A stretch of DNA of 64,000 nucleotides from Paenibacillus sp. 32352 (lineage in GTDB: Bacteria > Bacillota > Bacilli > Paenibacillales > NBRC-103111). Below are positions 7,655 through 16,082 of this stretch, one piece after another (within the stretch, counting starts at the first letter, position 1; each line of letters begins with the position of its first letter). Where the stretch lies: NCBI RefSeq assembly GCF_002042965.1, contig NZ_MZNT01000020.1, forward strand, positions 1 through 64,000, in the 5' to 3' direction. The position numbers were made by a program, and so were the translations under genes. The notes beneath the pieces were generated by a model. The model was not told where the DNA came from. It saw nothing but the letters and a program-made list of their open reading frames with translations, and did not search any database.

Positions 7655-8701
7655 CTAGGCTAGGTGGAGCAGATGCACCATCGCAAAGCCTAATCCGGAT
7701 AGCAATACGGAGCCGATAAGCCCTGCGGCGAAGGACTTCATGCCCAGTCGGCGGAATGCGGCAAGATCGACACCGAGACCGAGTCCGGCCATGGCCATTG
7801 CGATAAGCATATAAGCAGCCGTAACCATAGCGCTTGCTGCAGCTTCCGGAACGATATTAAGCGAATGGATCCCGCTCACGACGAGGAACCCGAGAATGAA
7901 CCAGGGAATCGGAATGGATTTCCACGAGGCTGCGGCTGAACCCGTCCCTTCCTTGCGCTGGGAACGATTGGCCCAAATGCCGATGACAATGGCTACAGGA
8001 ACAAGAAGCGCGACACGGGTGAGCTTAACGATAACCGCCATATCTACCGCATCGTTCCCCCCCGGCGCAGCGGCGGCAATAACGTGGGCAATTTCGTGAA
8101 GGGTAGCTCCTGAGAACACTCCGTAACCCAGAGGGGAAAGACCCAGCACAGGGAACAGGAACGTATAGAGCAGAGTAAATATCGTACCCAGAATAGCTAC
8201 GATGGCAGCGCCTATGGCCGTTTCTTCATCTCTGGCTTTAATTTGAGGCGCTATGGCGACGACGGCGGCAGCCCCGCAAATTGCGGTTCCGCAGGCCGTC
8301 AAAATGCCCAGCCCTTTTTCTACCTTAAACAGACGGGTCAGTCCATAGACGACACTCAGCGTAAACACGATGACGATAACGGCCAGTACAAATACTTTCG
8401 GTCCGGCGTGAACAATATCCACCAGGTTGAGACGCATCCCCAGGAGGATTATGCCTAGCCTGAGCAGCTTTTTGCTGGAAAACTGGGTTCCTGCTGCAGC
8501 CCTGGCCGGCATGCCAATGGATGCCCTCCAAATGATGCCTAGTAATATGGCAATGACCAGCTGACCCATAATGCTCAGGAACGGAAAGCCGGACAAATAT
8601 TTCGCAGCCAATGCAATCAGCAAGGTTAAAGCGATGCCTATGAGGAAACCGACCCACGGTTTGCTTTGTTTTTGCGAGGAAAGCGCCTGTGCTTGACTCA
8701 T
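7655..8701 (-). CDS. YeiH/UPF0324-family membrane protein, putative sulfate exporter
   Basis: 348 residues, about ten hydrophobic segments. The family is recognised by LLRLGIILLGMRLNL, the central TACGTAICGAAAVVAIAP and GATLHEIAHVIAAA. Family members are annotated as putative sulfate exporters, but transport has not been firmly established for most. The first 17 residues are hydrophilic. It is divergent from the LysR gene at 8912, the same pairing as yeiH-yeiE in other bacteria, so LysR control is likely. ATG at 8701 follows AAAAAGGAGTCG. Confidence 0.85.
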   Translation of the reverse strand: MSQAQALSSQKQSKPWVGFLIGIALTLLIALAAKYLSGFPFLSIMGQLVIAILLGIIWRASIGMPARAAAGTQFSSKKLLRLGIILLGMRLNLVDIVHAGPKVFVLAVIVIVFTLSVVYGLTRLFKVEKGLGILTACGTAICGAAAVVAIAPQIKARDEETAIGAAIVAILGTIFTLLYTFLFPVLGLSPLGYGVFSGATLHEIAHVIAAAAPGGNDAVDMAVIVKLTRVALLVPVAIVIGIWANRSQRKEGTGSAAASWKSIPIPWFILGFLVVSGIHSLNIVPEAAASAMVTAAYMLIAMAMAGLGLGVDLAAFRRLGMKSFAAGLIGSVLLSGLGFAMVHLLHLA

Positions 8702-8911
8702 GGTACTATCGACTCCTTTTTCTTTAACTTGCCTCTAACTATAAGATGAGCAGAATGAAAAGTGAAATACCGATATGCTATGCGTAGGATTAGTTATTGT
8801 TATGCTTCAAGCGCGGATTATACGGGATTGTTCCGTTGGAATGAAAAGGATACAATGGGGATTACAGCAGGATGAGCTTTGCAGGCAGGGCAGACAGCGA
8901 AGGAGCAGGTT

Positions 8912-9805
8912 ATGATTGTAGATACATTAAGAGTGTTCGTCATGGTAGTTGAACAGAGCCATTTCTCACGGGCCGCTGAAATGCTGAATCTTTCTCAGCC
9001 AGGGGTCAGTTTGCATATACGCAATTTGGAAAATGAATTCGGCGCCAAGCTTGTTCACCGCTCCTCCAAACAGGTAAAGGTTACGGAAGCGGGGGAGATA
9101 TTGTATCAACAGGCCAAGCAAATGCTCGCCCTCTATGATTCGGCGAAGGAAGCCATACGTCAATTGCGCGATGAGGTGGCCGGAACGTTGAAGATAGGAG
9201 CGAGCTTGACGATCGGGGAATATGTGCTGCCCCGGTTTTTGGCGGAATTCACAGCTCAGTACCCGCAAATCGATATTAGCGTGACGATCGGGAATACGGA
9301 GGAAATTGCCCAAGCGGTTCGTTCCCATGAACTGGATATTGGTCTGGTTGAAGGGAATGTGGAGCATGCCGAAATTGAACTGCAGCCCCCTTTTATGGAA
9401 GATGAGTTGGTTCTTGTCGCTCCGGCGGACCACCCGTTATGTGTCGTGAAAAAAGCCGTCGATATCGAGATGCTCCAGGATCATGTATGGGTCTTGAGGG
9501 AACCCGGATCGGGAACAAGAGCGTTCAGCGATCAGTTCATGGAGAAATCGGGCATCAGAATGAGGCGTTCCTACGTATTCAGCAGCAGTCAAGGGGTAAA
9601 GGAAGCCGTTGTCGCAGGTCTCGGGGTTGCCATGCTGTCCAGGCTTGTCGTACGCAAGGAGCTGGAGACAGGGGAATTATGCAGCATTCCGGTGAAACAG
9701 ACCCGGCTGCTCCGGGATTTCAGGCTTCTGCGGGACAAAAGGTCGGCCGTAGAAACAATGGCAGCCAAAATGTTTATTCAAAAGCTTAGGCAATTTCAAG
9801 GATAG
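8912..9805 (+). CDS. LysR-family transcriptional regulator
   Basis: 297 residues from ATG 8912. N-terminal winged helix-turn-helix (about residues 1-60: FSRAAEMLNLSQPGVSLHIR) and a LysR substrate-binding domain (LKIGASLTIGEYVLP, DIGLVEGNVEH, VKEAVVAGLGVAMLS). The upstream TTG at 8879 is rejected because AAGGAGCAGGTT precedes 8912. It is closest in style to the CysL/YwfK/YeiE group. With the divergent YeiH gene this suggests regulation of sulfur-compound export, effector unknown. Confidence 0.88.
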   Translation: MIVDTLRVFVMVVEQSHFSRAAEMLNLSQPGVSLHIRNLENEFGAKLVHRSSKQVKVTEAGEILYQQAKQMLALYDSAKEAIRQLRDEVAGTLKIGASLTIGEYVLPRFLAEFTAQYPQIDISVTIGNTEEIAQAVRSHELDIGLVEGNVEHAEIELQPPFMEDELVLVAPADHPLCVVKKAVDIEMLQDHVWVLREPGSGTRAFSDQFMEKSGIRMRRSYVFSSSQGVKEAVVAGLGVAMLSRLVVRKELETGELCSIPVKQTRLLRDFRLLRDKRSAVETMAAKMFIQKLRQFQG

Positions 9806-9907
9806 CAGCGTTAAATCTTCCATAGATGAAATCCCAAAGCTTGTTGATTTATGCTTGTATTTTTTATACGATGGGATTATTGGGAAAACGAAGGAGACGG
9901 AACAAAG

Positions 9908-10849
9908 ATGCCTAGAAAAGTAAAAGTATCTGACTTGGTTGAAGAGTTTCACCTCGAAGTGATTTGCGGTGAGGGCGGTCTTAAACGTCCCATTACTGTC
10001 GCTGACTTATATCGCCCCGGGCTGGTTATGGCGGGCTTTTACGAATTCCATCCGACAGAACGGGTGCAGATTCTCGGGAAAACCGAGCTGACCTTCTTTG
10101 ACGGTTTAACTTCGGATGACCGAATGACCCGGATGAGAAAGCTGTGCGAGCCGGAGGATACACCTTGTATTTTGATCAGCCGCGGGCTGGATGTACCGAT
10201 CGAGCTATTGGCTGCCGCCAATGATTGCAATATTCCGGTGCTTCGAACCAAAGTGTCGACTACCATCCTTGCGAGCCGCATTACGGGGTTTCTGGAAAAT
10301 AAATTGGCCCCTTCTACAACGATTCACGGCGTTCTTGTAGACGTTTACGGTATCGGGATGCTGATTTCCGGCAGCAGCGGTATCGGTAAGAGCGAAACGG
10401 CTCTGGAGCTTGTTAAGCGGGGACATCGTTTGATTGCGGACGATGCGGTAGAAATTCGCCAGACGGCGGACCATGTACTTAACGGAAATGCGCCTGAGCT
10501 GATCCGCCATCTGCTTGAAATCCGCGGTGTCGGTATTATTAACGTTATGACCCTGTTCGGCGCAGGGGCGGTTCGTAACGTGAAGAAGATCTCCGTTGTT
10601 GTCAAGCTGGAGACTTGGCAGCAGGAGAAGCAATACGACCGTCTTGGTCTGGATGAGGAAACGACCCGCATTATTGACACCGACGTTCCTCTGGTTACCA
10701 TTCCGGTTCGTCCGGGACGTAACCTGGCGGTCATTATTGAAGTGGCGGCGATGAACTTCCGTCTGAAACGGATGGGCTATAACGCGGCGCTTCAGTTCAC
10801 GAACAAGCTGACCGAATCGTTGTCGGAAGATATCGACGATATGGAATAA
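9908..10849 (+). CDS. hprK: HPr kinase/phosphorylase
   Basis: 313 residues. It phosphorylates and dephosphorylates Ser46 of HPr and Crh, the switch for carbon catabolite repression. Walker A GSSGIGKSE at about residues 155-163, the HprK signature LEIRGVGIINV at about 203-213, and the N-terminal DRTT-like receiver domain. Start at 9908 (MPRKVKVSD) by AAGGAG upstream; the GTG/ATG-like extension to 9851 is not needed. First gene of the conserved hprK-lgt-ppaX-yvoF run. Its substrate candidate is encoded at 28500. Confidence 0.96.
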   Translation: MPRKVKVSDLVEEFHLEVICGEGGLKRPITVADLYRPGLVMAGFYEFHPTERVQILGKTELTFFDGLTSDDRMTRMRKLCEPEDTPCILISRGLDVPIELLAAANDCNIPVLRTKVSTTILASRITGFLENKLAPSTTIHGVLVDVYGIGMLISGSSGIGKSETALELVKRGHRLIADDAVEIRQTADHVLNGNAPELIRHLLEIRGVGIINVMTLFGAGAVRNVKKISVVVKLETWQQEKQYDRLGLDEETTRIIDTDVPLVTIPVRPGRNLAVIIEVAAMNFRLKRMGYNAALQFTNKLTESLSEDIDDME

Positions 10850-10886
10850 TTAGAATGCTGAGTCATTCTTATGAAGGAGGAGCAAC

Positions 10887-11891
10887 ATGCTGCTGGCAAT
10901 TAATCCTATCGCGTTCGGCATAGGATCTCTGCAGGTACATTGGTACGGGATTATTCTGGGAACGGCGGCTCTCGTCGGACTTCTGTTGGCTATTCAGGAA
11001 GGCAAACGGTTCGGAATGAATCCGGATTTTTTCATGGATTTGGTGCTGATAGGTGTTCCTTCAGCCATTATCGGGGCCCGGATTTATTATGTAGCGTTCA
11101 AATGGGAAGATTACAGAGATAATTTATCGGAAATTATTAAAGTATGGCATGGCGGGATCGCCATATATGGTGCTCTGATAGGAGCGATCATAGCAGCTCT
11201 TATTTATGTCCGGAGAAAAGGATACTCGTTCTGGCGCATTGCCGATATTTGCGCTCCCGGGTTAATCGTCGGACAAGCGATCGGACGCTGGGGCAACTTT
11301 ATGAACCAGGAAGCTCACGGCGGGCCTGTCAGCGAGACCTTCTTGAGGAACTCGCTTCATCTGCCGGATTTTATTGTGAATCAAATGTTCATTGACGGAC
11401 AGTTCTACCATCCTACCTTCTTGTATGAGTCGCTGTGGAATATTGTAGGGCTGGTACTGCTCCTTATCCTGCGCAGAAGGCCTTTCCTGCGTGCGGGGGA
11501 GCTGTTTATGAGCTATTTCATCTGGTATTCCATCGGACGTTTCTTCGTGGAAGGTCTGAGAACGGATAGTCTGGACTTCACGGGTCCGGAATGGCTGGCT
11601 TCCTTAATGAACGGTTTGTGGGCGCCGATGACATGGATGGGCTTCGAGCCCGGATACATGACGTACGGCGGCAATGTTAGAATTTCGCAGCTATTGGCCG
11701 TGCTGATTGTTATTGCAGCCTTCATTCTGATGTTCGTTCGCAGAAAGACCGGGGCGGCATCGGCTCGCTATTCCGATCCGATCGAGCGAGTGAAGGGAAA
11801 GGATACACAAGAGCATCCGTCTGGCGGCCCTAAGGATACTGTGGAATCATCCGCTTCCGCCAAGCCGTCGGACCCTACCACGGATCATTAA
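10887..11891 (+). CDS. lgt: Prolipoprotein diacylglyceryl transferase
   Basis: 334 residues, seven membrane segments. It transfers diacylglycerol to the lipobox cysteine of prolipoproteins such as the binding protein at 63331. Signature GRWGNFMNQEAHGG (Lgt motif) near residue 133 and the essential HGGIAIYG near 88. The C-terminal tail of about 40 residues (after residue 290) is hydrophilic, rich in Ser/Pro/Asp and longer than in most Lgt. GGAGGAGCAAC precedes ATG 10887. Confidence 0.95.
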   Translation: MLLAINPIAFGIGSLQVHWYGIILGTAALVGLLLAIQEGKRFGMNPDFFMDLVLIGVPSAIIGARIYYVAFKWEDYRDNLSEIIKVWHGGIAIYGALIGAIIAALIYVRRKGYSFWRIADICAPGLIVGQAIGRWGNFMNQEAHGGPVSETFLRNSLHLPDFIVNQMFIDGQFYHPTFLYESLWNIVGLVLLLILRRRPFLRAGELFMSYFIWYSIGRFFVEGLRTDSLDFTGPEWLASLMNGLWAPMTWMGFEPGYMTYGGNVRISQLLAVLIVIAAFILMFVRRKTGAASARYSDPIERVKGKDTQEHPSGGPKDTVESSASAKPSDPTTDH

Positions 11892-11912
11892 GAGAGCCGT
11901 AAGGCTCTCTCT
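11891..11912 (+). other. Stem-loop between lgt and ppaX
   Basis: AGAGAGCC-GTAA-GGCTCTCT with a GNRA-like tetraloop begins at the lgt stop. No T run follows, so it more likely affects mRNA stability or partial attenuation than full termination. Confidence 0.6.
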
Positions 11913-11943
11913 ACCCGAACAGCATGATAAAGGAGCTTAATTC

Positions 11944-12609
11944 ATGATTCATACGATGTTATTTGACCTCGATGGAACGATACTCGATACGAATGAGCTG
12001 ATCATCCAATCGTTTTTGCATACGTTTGAAGGCGTAACGAAAGAGCCGGTTACCCGCGAGCATATTATTCCCAATATGGGAAGGCCGCTTGTGGAGCAAA
12101 TGCAGTTCTTCTCCGGTAGAGATACGGTGGATGACCTGGTGCAGAAATACCGGAAGTTCAATGTCGAAAAGCATGACGAACTGGTAAAGGAATTCCCGCA
12201 TGTTCGTGATACGCTTGCACGTCTGCATGCCGCGGGCATCAAACTGGGCGTCGTGACGAGCAAAGTAAGGCTGACTACGGAGATGGGCTTGAAGCTATGC
12301 GGCATTTACGATTATTTCGGTGCGATTGTAACAGTAGATGAAGTGCAGCGCGCGAAGCCGGATCCGGAAGGAATACGCAAGGCGCTGAAGGAGCTCGGCT
12401 CCGATACGTCGGGAGCGTTAATGGTCGGTGACAGCCACTATGATCTGGAGGCCGCCCATAATGCGGGAATCCCTGCTGTAGGCGTTGCCTGGTCCTTGAA
12501 GGGAATCCCTTATTTAAAGCAATATAATCCGACCTATATTATTGACGATATAAGAGAACTGCTTCCTATTGCAGGAATCGAGGAGAGTTCGCTTGAGACA
12601 AACAGATAG
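11944..12609 (+). CDS. ppaX: Pyrophosphatase PpaX (HAD superfamily)
   Basis: 221 residues. HAD motif I FDLDGTILDT, motif II VVTSK, motif III AKPDPEG, motif IV MVGDSHYDLEAAHNAG. PpaX hydrolyses the pyrophosphate made when HprK dephosphorylates Ser-P-HPr; the link with hprK two genes upstream supports PpaX over generic phosphoglycolate phosphatase. AAGGAGC precedes ATG 11944. The end overlaps yvoF by 17 bases. Confidence 0.92.
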   Translation: MIHTMLFDLDGTILDTNELIIQSFLHTFEGVTKEPVTREHIIPNMGRPLVEQMQFFSGRDTVDDLVQKYRKFNVEKHDELVKEFPHVRDTLARLHAAGIKLGVVTSKVRLTTEMGLKLCGIYDYFGAIVTVDEVQRAKPDPEGIRKALKELGSDTSGALMVGDSHYDLEAAHNAGIPAVGVAWSLKGIPYLKQYNPTYIIDDIRELLPIAGIEESSLETNR

Positions 12610-13123
12610 ATTTTCGGTGGAAGGACCGAATTCATTATGGCAAATGTACAGGACCGTCAGCTTTTGGAAGGCGGTCCGCAATTTTATCTTTATCCAATTG
12701 ACGCGGTATGCACCCTTCTTGTCCTTTAAGCGCTGGATTTACCGCCATGTGCTTGGGATGAAGGTGGGGGAGCATACCTCCTTTGCGTTAATGGTTATGG
12801 TGGATGTATTCTTCCCTGAACGAATCGAGGTCGGCAGCAATTCTATTATCGGATACAATACTACGATATTGACGCATGAATACTTGATTAAAGAATACCG
12901 GATAGGCACCGTGCGTATCGGGTCGAACGTAATGATCGGAGCGAACACGACAATACTGCCGGGGGTCACAATCGGTGACCATGCGGTGATTGGGGCGGGA
13001 TCCGTCGTTCATAAGGATGTAGCGGCGTACAGCTTTGTCGCGGGAAATCCGCTGCGCGTTATCCGCGAAGATGTGAGAGAGGGACAATCAACAGAGGGGA
13101 CGGGGAACAAGAATGAAGTTTAG
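12593..13123 (+). CDS. YvoF-type acyltransferase (left-handed beta-helix)
   Basis: 176 residues. Hexapeptide-repeat acetyltransferase: repeats such as IEVGSNSIIGYNTTI, VRIGSNVMIGANTTI and VTIGDHAVIGAGSVV, with the trimer-type VAGNPLRVI end. I take TTG 12593 (LRQTDRFSVEG) because GGAGAG lies six bases upstream and this matches the YvoF N-terminus; 12569 lacks a site. Conserved last gene of the hprK-lgt-ppaX run in Bacillales; acceptor unknown. It overlaps the downstream hisA by 11 bases, so hisA is translationally coupled to this operon rather than to the his operon. Confidence 0.85.
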   Translation: MRQTDRFSVEGPNSLWQMYRTVSFWKAVRNFIFIQLTRYAPFLSFKRWIYRHVLGMKVGEHTSFALMVMVDVFFPERIEVGSNSIIGYNTTILTHEYLIKEYRIGTVRIGSNVMIGANTTILPGVTIGDHAVIGAGSVVHKDVAAYSFVAGNPLRVIREDVREGQSTEGTGNKNEV

Positions 13124-13871
13124 ACCATGTATTGATCTTCATCAGGGGAAAGTGAAGCAAATTGTAGGGGAAACGCTGAATGCAGGTCAGCAGGGCGTCG
13201 TTGAAAATTTCGTATCCGAGTATGATTCCGCTTACTATGCCGAAATGTTCAAGCAGGATCGTCTGTTAGGCGGACATGTCATCATGCTGGGCGGCGGCAA
13301 TGAAGAAGCGGCTGTGAAAGCGCTGCGCCAGTATGAAGGAGGGCTCCAGATCGGGGGCGGCATCACATCGGACAATGCGGCTTATTATTTGGAGCAGGGA
13401 GCATCGCATGTTATCGTCACCTCCTACATTTTCCGGGACGGAGAGCTGAATACCGGCAACCTGAACAGCATCGTGTCAGAGGTCGGGAAAGACCGGTTAG
13501 TGATCGATTTAAGCTGTAAGGAAAAAGATGGCAAATGGTACGTGGTCACCAACCAGTGGAAGACGTTCAGCAATTTTGAAGTGAGTCCGGATAATATCCG
13601 TTATTTGGAGCAGTTTTGTGATGAATTCCTCGTTCACGCGGTGGATGTGGAGGGCAAGCAGTCCGGCATTCAGCAAAGTCTGGTCCGTCATCTAGCCGAA
13701 TGCGTGTCGATCCCTACGACGTATGCGGGGGGAGCAAGGTCTATGGAGGATATGGAGCTGTTCCGGTCGCTTTGTGATGGAAAGCTGGATCTTACGATAG
13801 GCAGCGCATTGGATATCTTCGGGGGGAAGCTGTCCTACAAAGATGTAGTGGCTTATTCGAATAAGCAATAA
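13113..13871 (+). CDS. hisA: ProFAR isomerase of eukaryotic HIS6 type
   Basis: 252 residues. It matches the fungal/plant HIS6 form, not the bacterial HisA: N-terminal CIDLHQGKVKQIVG (bacterial HisA has DLKxGxxVRL), GGHVIMLGGGNEEAA, LQIGGGI, RLVIDLSCKEKDGKWYVV, EFLVHAVDVEG and LDLTIGSALDIFGG. It catalyses the Amadori isomerisation of ProFAR to PRFAR in histidine synthesis. It lies before hisZ at the end of the hprK-yvoF operon, while the usual hisA slot between hisH and hisF is empty, so it is the only hisA seen. GGGGACGGGGAACAAG precedes ATG 13113. Lateral acquisition is inferred. Confidence 0.92.
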   Translation: MKFRPCIDLHQGKVKQIVGETLNAGQQGVVENFVSEYDSAYYAEMFKQDRLLGGHVIMLGGGNEEAAVKALRQYEGGLQIGGGITSDNAAYYLEQGASHVIVTSYIFRDGELNTGNLNSIVSEVGKDRLVIDLSCKEKDGKWYVVTNQWKTFSNFEVSPDNIRYLEQFCDEFLVHAVDVEGKQSGIQQSLVRHLAECVSIPTTYAGGARSMEDMELFRSLCDGKLDLTIGSALDIFGGKLSYKDVVAYSNKQ

Positions 13872-14036
13872 TTCATATCCCATGTCCGGAGTAAGCCGGT
13901 TCCGCTGAATGACAGACGGTTGCGGTTTGGCATTGTCCCGCTTCATCATGTATAAGGTAGTTCGCCTTACGAGTAAGTGCTTCTGTAAAAGTGCGCTGAC
14001 AAAGGCTTTTTTCCATCAATTTTTGCTGTGTATTCA

Positions 14037-14065
14037 TTGACGCCGCAGGTGTTCGGTGGTACACT
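14037..14065 (+). promoter_or_regulatory. Probable promoter of the his operon
   Basis: TTGACG, 17-base spacer, TACACT, about 100 bases before hisZ. The 295-base gap from 13872 otherwise shows only a small TAAGG/CCTTA hairpin. I looked for a T-box or histidine leader peptide and found none. Confidence 0.55.
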
Positions 14066-14166
14066 TACGAATACATTCTTTATTTTGGTAGTATGGTAGC
14101 ATATTAGCGAACTAAAGCGAATACGTTGAAAAAAGATGACTGTTACTATTAGGCGGGTGAAGATCG

Positions 14167-15366
14167 GTGTCGAAACCAAAAGTGTTTGAAAAACCGACCG
14201 GAGTTAAAGATTATCTTCCAGAGGCGGCAGCTAAACTCCGCTCTATTGAAACCAATGTTCTGCAATGCATGGAGCGCTGGGGTTATTCGGAAATTATTAC
14301 GCCGACGCTGGAATTCTATGATACAGTAGGGGTAGCCAGCTCGACAGAGGATCGGAAGCTGTTCAAGCTGCTGGACCGTAACGGGACGACGCTGGTTATG
14401 CGTTCGGATGTAACGGCGCCGATCGCCCGGGTTGTATCCTCGTTATTGAAGGAGAAGCCTTTTCCGATCCGGCTATCCTATCATGCTAACGTATTTCGTG
14501 CTTTTGAAGCGGAAGCGGGGCGGGACGCAGAGTTTTTCCAGGCAGGCGTGGAGCTGGTAGGAGACGCTTCCTCGGAATCCGATGCGGAGGTTATTGCTCT
14601 TGCCATTGCGAGCTTACAGGCGGCGGGGGTAGAGCGCTTTAAAATCGCATTGGGTCATGTCGGCTTTTTGACCGGATTATTTAATGAAACGCTGAAAGAG
14701 AGAAGCGAAGCGCAGCAGGCATTAAAGGAATGCTTGCTCAATCGGGATTATGTAGGCTACCGGGATACGATTAAATCCCTGGGGCTTTCAGCTGACATGC
14801 AACAGGAGCTGGAAGGCATTCTGCGCTTGCGCGGGGGGCAGGAAATCTGCGCTCAAGCCAAGCAGGTGGCTCGCGATCCGATGGCGCAGCAATCCATCGA
14901 GCACTTGTGCGAGGTGTGGGATGTGCTGGAGGCTTACGGTGTTAGCGAGCATGTAGTCATCGATTTGACCATGATTGGAGACTTCTCCTATTATACGGGA
15001 ATGACGTTCGAGGGCTACGCGGCAGATCTAGGATTTCCGGTTTGCAGTGGAGGCAGATATGACAACTTATTGACCCAATTCGGCCGTCCGGCTCCGGCAA
15101 CGGGCTTTGCTCTTAAGACGAACCGGATTCTCGAGGCTGTGAGCAAACAGCCGATTATAACGCCTTCCAAGGTACTGATTGCATATACCGCGTCTAAACG
15201 CGGGGAAGCGTTCAAGAAAGCGCACGAAATGCGTCAGCAGGGCGGTACGATGGTAGAAACGCGGTTGATCCCGGACAGATTGAACGAGTTCCAGCCGGTA
15301 CGTAAAGATGATGGAACGTTCTTCGTTAACGGAGCTATCTACCAAGACGTCATCGAGTTTGGGTAA
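14167..15366 (+). CDS. hisZ: ATP phosphoribosyltransferase regulatory subunit
   Basis: 399 residues, a histidyl-tRNA-synthetase paralogue that activates short-form HisG. Class II synthetase-like motifs: FEKPTGVKDYLPEAA, RSDVTAPIARVV (motif 2 region), GDFSYYTGMTFEGYA and CSGGRYDNL. It lacks the C-terminal anticodon-binding length expected of a true HisRS, and the short hisG follows. GTG 14167 is the start with AGGCGGGTGA upstream. First gene of the hisZGDBH-F-IE operon. Confidence 0.94.
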   Translation: MSKPKVFEKPTGVKDYLPEAAAKLRSIETNVLQCMERWGYSEIITPTLEFYDTVGVASSTEDRKLFKLLDRNGTTLVMRSDVTAPIARVVSSLLKEKPFPIRLSYHANVFRAFEAEAGRDAEFFQAGVELVGDASSESDAEVIALAIASLQAAGVERFKIALGHVGFLTGLFNETLKERSEAQQALKECLLNRDYVGYRDTIKSLGLSADMQQELEGILRLRGGQEICAQAKQVARDPMAQQSIEHLCEVWDVLEAYGVSEHVVIDLTMIGDFSYYTGMTFEGYAADLGFPVCSGGRYDNLLTQFGRPAPATGFALKTNRILEAVSKQPIITPSKVLIAYTASKRGEAFKKAHEMRQQGGTMVETRLIPDRLNEFQPVRKDDGTFFVNGAIYQDVIEFG

Positions 15367-15378
15367 AGGAGCATGGAT

Positions 15379-16017
15379 ATGCAGGATGTATTGAAAGTGG
15401 CGATGCCCAAAGGGCGTATATATAAGCAGGCTTCCAAGCTGTTCCGAGAAGCGGGCTTTCCGATTCAGGACGATATGGACGATTCGCGCAAGCTCATCAT
15501 TCCGGTGCCGGAAGCGGGGCTGGAATTTATTATGGCCAAGCCGGTCGATGTAGCGACGTACGTGGAATATGGCGTAGCGGATATCGGCGTTGTCGGTAAG
15601 GACGTTCTGATGGAAGAGAACCGCGATGTGTATGAGCTGCTGGATCTTGGCATTGCAAGGTGCCGGATGTCCGTCATCGGTCTTCCTGATTGGAAGCCGG
15701 TACTGAATCCGAGGGTTGCCACGAAATATCCGAATGTGGCTTCGCAATATTTTCGCGAGCGCGGACAGCAGGTGGAAGTGATCAAGCTGAACGGTTCCAT
15801 TGAGCTGGCCCCGCTGATCGGGCTCGCCGACCGTATCGTGGATATGGTGGAGACCGGACAGACGCTTAGAGAGAACGGACTGGTCGAGCAGGAGGAGATC
15901 TTCTCTATCACGAGCAGGCTGATTGCCAATCGTGTCAGCTACCGGATGAAGAATGAAGCGATTCAGGTTTTGTGCGATAAGCTGCAGCAAATGATGGCAG
16001 CCTCAGGAAAAGCGTAG
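15379..16017 (+). CDS. hisG: ATP phosphoribosyltransferase, short form
   Basis: 212 residues, the short HisG that needs HisZ. First step of histidine synthesis (ATP + PRPP). Motifs KVAMPKGRIYKQA and the PRPP loop DRIVDMVETGQTLREN. ATG 15379 is preferred to ATG 15373, two codons earlier, because AAAGGAG is seven bases before it and would abut the earlier one. Starts 12 bases after hisZ stops. Confidence 0.95.
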   Translation: MQDVLKVAMPKGRIYKQASKLFREAGFPIQDDMDDSRKLIIPVPEAGLEFIMAKPVDVATYVEYGVADIGVVGKDVLMEENRDVYELLDLGIARCRMSVIGLPDWKPVLNPRVATKYPNVASQYFRERGQQVEVIKLNGSIELAPLIGLADRIVDMVETGQTLRENGLVEQEEIFSITSRLIANRVSYRMKNEAIQVLCDKLQQMMAASGKA

Positions 16018-16082
16018 AGAAAGAAAATAAAGAGCTTATCTATATCATAAATGGCAATTACAAGGGCAAGGGGGAAATCGTG

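Noticed and set aside
13872..14166. T-box or histidine leader peptide before hisZ
   Set aside because: No run of His codons, no specifier loop and no terminator hairpin; GGTGGTAC at 14056 is part of the promoter spacer.
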